From Cylindrotheca closterium (Eukaryota; Bacillariophyta; Bacillariophyceae; Bacillariales; Bacillariaceae), in NCBI GenBank assembly GCA_933822405.4, contig CAKOGP040001785.1:1-18600 (forward strand): a stretch of DNA of 18,600 nt, read 5' to 3'. Positions 15,548 through 18,600 of this stretch are shown here, in pieces. Within the stretch, counting starts at the first letter, position 1; each line of letters opens with the position of its first letter. The notes beneath the pieces were generated by a model. The model made no database searches and had not been told where the DNA came from. It worked only from the letters and a program-made list of their open reading frames with translations. Both the position numbers and the translations under genes were made by a program.

Positions 15548-15717
15548 GATAGACGGTGATTGATATTGCTATTGGGGTGTATTTACGGGGGTCTGAAGCA
15601 GCTGTGAGTAGATGATGAAAGATTGATCTTGGGCTGAATATTCGGCGATGACCGTTGGCCTTTGATCGCTCTAATACATCTGCTCAGGACTCGGCAGTCC
15701 AGTCAGTCACGTTACGT
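15468..15717 (-). repeat. 5' LTR of the large retrotransposon
   Basis: This is the 250-bp partner of 2284-2533 (three differences). It begins ACGTAACGTG and ends CACGTTAAG on the minus strand, directly followed by the PBS. It should hold the promoter, but no clear TATA box is visible; an A/T-rich TGTATTAG lies near its start. It also holds the Gag leader ATG at 15547. Confidence 0.87.
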
Positions 15718-16743
15718 ACGGACGTTCCAATATCCCATGTTCAAGTCAATGGCGGATGCATAATTAAATCCGCTGATATCCGTAAGTAAATCGGAAATTT
15801 TCGGAAGTGGGTATACTCGTTTTTGGAGCATTGAGTTTAAGACTCGAAAGTCCGTGACAAGACGGCATTGTCCGTTCGCTTTGGGGACAATAAATGAAGG
15901 AGCGCTCCATTCGCTGGAAGTGTCCTTTTTGAGAACGCCAATGCGAACTAAACGATCAATTTCTTTGCGGATCGTGTCTCTATGTATGAGTGGAATCGGC
16001 ATAGGTTTTGCGTGGAATGGTTTACTTCCTGGTTTCAGTTTGAAGTCAACTGGCGGAATGTTCCACGTGCCTAAAGTGCCGTCAAATAATTCTTCATATT
16101 TATAGAGCAAACTTTTCAACGCGGTTTTCTCGTGCGCTGATAAATGATTCATTTGTTCAACGTCCGCGTTAATATCTGCCTTTTCGTATTTAGCGTCCAG
16201 AAGTTTAGACGCGCCAAATAGTTCTTCTTCTTGTTCTATTTCCATGATCTCTTCAAACATGTTTTGAAGTTCGTCTTCGTTTTCATCAGAACGTTCTGTG
16301 TAACCTTTCATGGGAACTGAAATTCCATCCCACATTAGCGATTGTTTGGACCAAAGGATGTCAATGCCTAGTGAGTTTTGTAGATCACGTCCAATGATCA
16401 CGTCGTAGCTAGAGTATGAACTTTCGTCCACATGCATTGGGAAGGTTATTTCACGACTTGAGGTGAACTCTGGAATACAGAATGTGACGTTACATTTAGA
16501 CTTGGTTGTAAAAGTACCAGCGTTGGTCGACCAAATTGTCTCTTTTGCTACATGATTTTTGCTATACATTGAGTCTGGAATGACATTTCGTTTGATGATT
16601 GTTTTGGAGCAGCCAGTGTCAATCAATACATGTAATACTTTAATTTTGTTACTCTCACTACTCTTAATCGTGACCTTTACTGTCGTAGTAAGATCGGAGA
16701 TAGAGCGGTTGTCAGTGAGTTTTGGATTTCTTGTTTTGGCATT
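15718..16743 (-). pseudogene. Truncated protease-RT of a second Ty3/gypsy element
   Basis: The open frame has no early ATG. It begins after a TAA at 16744-16746 and is in the same frame as a basic stretch just downstream of gag. It contains an aspartic protease (LIDTGCSKTII, then DVIIGRDLQNSLGIDI) and the RT fingers (PSFIVPKANGQCRLVTDFRVLN, shortened here to FIVPKANGQCRLVTDF, and YPLPKISDLL). It stops within the first catalytic motif, AIDLNMGYWNV, exactly where the 5' LTR of the large element begins. The rest of RT, RNase H and integrase are not in the window. The sequence differs clearly from the RT at 5716-8883, so this is another family. Confidence 0.85.
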
Positions 16744-16856
16744 TTAAATTGCGAATAGTTGACTTACGTTGTCAGCCTTGGCAAGGGCTTGTTCCTTTGC
16801 GTTCTTCTTGGTCTTCTTAGGAGACTTAGGATTTCGTTTCTTTTTAGGAATCCGTT
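16744..16856 (-). other. Gag-Pol junction of the second element, basic segment with a stop
   Basis: After gag stops, the -1 frame reads a lysine-rich, NLS-like segment (KKKRNPKSPKKTKKN) that is in frame with the protease. A single TAA at 16744-16746 interrupts it. A perfect GTAAGT stands shortly before the stop, but no credible acceptor follows. I infer -1 frameshift expression of Pol plus one inactivating stop. Confidence 0.45.
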
Positions 16857-17966
16857 TTACATAACTAGTTTAACGTCGTCGTCGTCGTTGTCGTCGATAT
16901 TTAGGAACTCGGTGAGCTCTTCGTCACATAGTGAGGCCATTTCCTTAGCGTTGGAATCGCCTTCGTTGAACATTTTCTTGGAGATTTCTTTCTTGGACAT
17001 AGAAAAGCCGAAACGAGTAGTCACGTCGTTCTCGTTTTCTACGTCCATTGGTTCAATGTTGTGTTTTTCTTCTTTGTTGTTAGCAAGATCTTTCTTCTTG
17101 TTGTTACATTGGTCTTCAGTGTGACCATAGAATGTGAAGCCTTTTTTCTTGGTGCAATAGTCACAAATTTTCTTTTTGTTTGGGCCGTTTTTACGGTCTT
17201 TTTTGAAATTGCGGTATTCCGTCTTTTTCTTCGTAACTGTTGTTTTTGTTGGAATGGACCTTTTTTCCGAGAAACCAATGGTTTGGAGACGAGTCAAATA
17301 GTTGATAAGATCGATTTCCGTTTTGTTAGGATCGTCCCAACGGTAGTCACCTCTCGTCATATCATTCTCGACACTTCTTGGTAGACATTGGATCAAGATT
17401 TCACGTCGATGTTCTGGTGTTGGTGTTGTACCAGTTCCAGGGAGATGTTGGTAGCATCGGAACATGAAAAGTAGTCTGTTCCAGAAGACTCGGATCGACA
17501 TATTCTTGGGCAATCTCAAAGCTTTGTTGATGAAGCGACGTTGCTTCTGACGAGCATCCAAAGTGCAGTAGCAGAGGGCAAAACTTTCCATTGCTGTGTC
17601 GAAACCCTGTTGGGTCGTTTGCTGATCGTCTGGAAGTTGAGAGACCGCTGTTTGCCAATTCTCCTTTGCTTGACCGGAGAGAATAGATAGAATCGTGTGG
17701 TGTTTTCCAGGAGCATTCAGGGCTTGTCCGACTTCGAGTTCGTTCCAAGTAAATCTGAATTGACAGTAGTCTTCCACTGTATCACCATCCCAAGGTGTGA
17801 ATTCCTTTTCGTAGGTTGGTGTTGCGTTTTGAGGGTTGCGTCGGATCTTTTGTTTGATTTTGGCTTCGGCTTCATGGTCCCATTTGGATACTTCCTTGTA
17901 AAGAGGAATTGGAGCATCGTGCTTTGGGTTCTGGTCCAAGGCAGTACCGTTGATGATAACTTTCAT
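16857..17966 (-). CDS. Gag of the second Ty3/gypsy element
   Basis: 369 residues from the first ATG (17966). The frame is open up to 18047, but its earlier start codon is GTG, so an upstream exon is possible. It has a capsid-like helical region of the retrotransposon-gag type (DYCQFRFTWNE... and ...WNRLLFMFRCYQHLP), a basic linker, and a zinc-binding cluster CDYC...H...C whose spacing is CX2CX10HX4C, longer in the middle than the canonical CX2CX4HX4C knuckle. The C-terminus is acidic (IDDNDDDDVK). It lies 5' of the protease-RT frame at 15718-16743 in the usual order. It looks intact although its pol is broken. Confidence 0.75.
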   Translation of the reverse strand: MKVIINGTALDQNPKHDAPIPLYKEVSKWDHEAEAKIKQKIRRNPQNATPTYEKEFTPWDGDTVEDYCQFRFTWNELEVGQALNAPGKHHTILSILSGQAKENWQTAVSQLPDDQQTTQQGFDTAMESFALCYCTLDARQKQRRFINKALRLPKNMSIRVFWNRLLFMFRCYQHLPGTGTTPTPEHRREILIQCLPRSVENDMTRGDYRWDDPNKTEIDLINYLTRLQTIGFSEKRSIPTKTTVTKKKTEYRNFKKDRKNGPNKKKICDYCTKKKGFTFYGHTEDQCNNKKKDLANNKEEKHNIEPMDVENENDVTTRFGFSMSKKEISKKMFNEGDSNAKEMASLCDEELTEFLNIDDNDDDDVKLVM

Positions 17967-18041
17967 GATGTTGAGTAAGTTTGGTTTAAATTCGTGGACT
18001 GTAAAAGGGATGATCAATAGATCTTCGCGAAGTGAATTCAC

Positions 18042-18600
18042 TATGACTTAACCTAGATCAAAGGGATTTGATATCAGTTGATAATGAAATTGTGAGCATT
18101 AGAATAGTGGTTTTAGGTGCGCTATCTAGTCTTGGTTTGGCCAAGCTTTGGCCCAAAATATTCAGTAACGGTGCTGAAATATTCAGTAACGATCAAAGTT
18201 TTTAGGAGGGCCAATAATAGTTAGGCCTGGAATATTGAGTAACCGATAGGAGTATAACAAAAGCGTCTGTTGAAAAGAGCGTAAGATGTAACGTCTGCTG
18301 GAAGTACGTTGGAGGTCTGGCCGGATGACCAACGGTCTGTAGAGAGTACGTCATTCTTTCTTGTAGCGCATTGTCGTCGGCTTTGTGCTTGCCATTGAAA
18401 GACGAAGACATAGCATGTTTGCTTGCAGTGGATTGTCGTTTCTGCTTGCCGTCGAAGACAGTGAACCGTTGTAACTGGCGTCGTTGTCATGTAGTGATGT
18501 CCAAGGTGCTCCATGCTGACATACTAAGCAAGAACAACGCTCCAAAACAAGACATCGAATCCTAGACTGTCAAAGCAAGCCGTCCAGTATCTCTGGCACA
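18042..18600. other. 5' untranslated or LTR region of the second element, no gene recognised
   Basis: This should hold the 5' leader and perhaps the 5' LTR of the second gypsy element, but no PBS or LTR partner can be identified within the window. Small open frames on both strands overlap each other and look random. An imperfect duplication (about 18365-18405 versus 18432-18462, around TGCTTGCC...GAAGACA) is visible. Confidence 0.4.
18157..18244. repeat. Three copies of a 14-bp motif (AATATTCAGTAACG)
   Basis: Exact copies stand at 18157-18170 and 18178-18191. A third copy with two changes (AATATTGAGTAACC) is at 18231-18244. They lie upstream of the second element's gag and could be promoter or enhancer elements of that retrotransposon. 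Confidence 0.55.

Larger units (their letters stand above)
2284..15717 (-). mobile_element. Ty3/gypsy-type LTR retrotransposon with nested insertion
   Basis: Two 250-bp direct repeats (2284-2533 and 15468-15717) differ at three positions. A 23-nt match to a tRNA 3' end abuts the 5' LTR and a 13-nt polypurine tract abuts the 3' LTR. Between them, on the minus strand, lie a leader ORF, Gag-protease, RT-RNase H and integrase in the Ty3/gypsy order (RT before integrase). The integrase has a GPY module, as in Metaviridae. The 13.4-kb length is inflated by about 3.8 kb of Penelope-like insert; without it the element would be about 9.7 kb. No target-site duplication joins the two flanks, so this copy probably has recombined ends. 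Confidence 0.85.

Noticed and set aside
16707..16756. Spliced Gag-Pol of the second element using the perfect GTAAGT
   Set aside because: The nearest acceptor-like AG would give an intron of only about 40 bp without a pyrimidine tract. The frame logic fits a -1 shift plus a nonsense mutation better.
18221..18565. Small ORFs on both strands at the right end
   Set aside because: They overlap each other in several frames and have no recognisable composition or motifs.

Overview
The window looks like a repeat-rich, retrotransposon-packed stretch of a eukaryotic nuclear genome. Splice-site-like signals, LTRs, a tRNA primer-binding site and eukaryotic-type retroelement proteins all point that way, and there are no bacterial-style operons. 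The style of the Ty3/gypsy proteins suggests a microalga, possibly a diatom or other stramenopile, but that is an inference from memory of family style and not a search result. Almost every recognisable gene lies on the minus strand and belongs to a mobile element.

Layout from left to right. (1) 1-2283 is old accessory DNA. It holds a decayed minus-strand coding fragment (1-439), a complete 608-bp non-coding mini-LTR element of TRIM type (440-1047) with a perfect 5-bp target duplication, a block of short direct and inverted repeats (1053-1206), about 560 bp without a firm gene, and a second broken minus-strand gene (about 1765-2283). (2) 2284-15717 is a long Ty3/gypsy-type LTR retrotransposon in minus orientation. 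It has 250-bp LTRs that are about 98.8% identical, a polypurine tract next to the 3' LTR and a tRNA-complementary primer-binding site abutting the 5' LTR. Its Gag-protease, RT-RNase H and integrase are all visible. Its first coding exon starts inside the LTR and probably splices over an intron into gag. (3) A second, unrelated retroelement sits inside that leader intron. It is Penelope-like, with an RGG-rich ORF1 and a reverse transcriptase without a visible endonuclease, and is bounded by almost identical 347/348-bp direct repeats. (4) 15718-18041 is the 5' half of another Ty3/gypsy element (gag, protease and the start of RT). It is cut off exactly where the 5' LTR begins, in the first catalytic RT motif. 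(5) 18042-18600 has no convincing gene.

How the parts fit together. The large element is expected to be transcribed from the LTR at the right. A leader exon (15547-15053) would splice to gag at 10999. Pol is reached through a change of frame at gag's end, and integrase through a single in-frame UAG. The Penelope-like insert enlarges the intron from about 0.3 kb to about 4 kb and carries a second copy of the intron's acceptor. One leader could therefore in principle feed two retroelement coding units whose reverse transcriptases come from different classes. The end of the duplicated intron sequence can also fold, on the plus strand, into a compact three-way junction with two GNRA-type tetraloops. 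The composite unit and this RNA are the most interesting items here.
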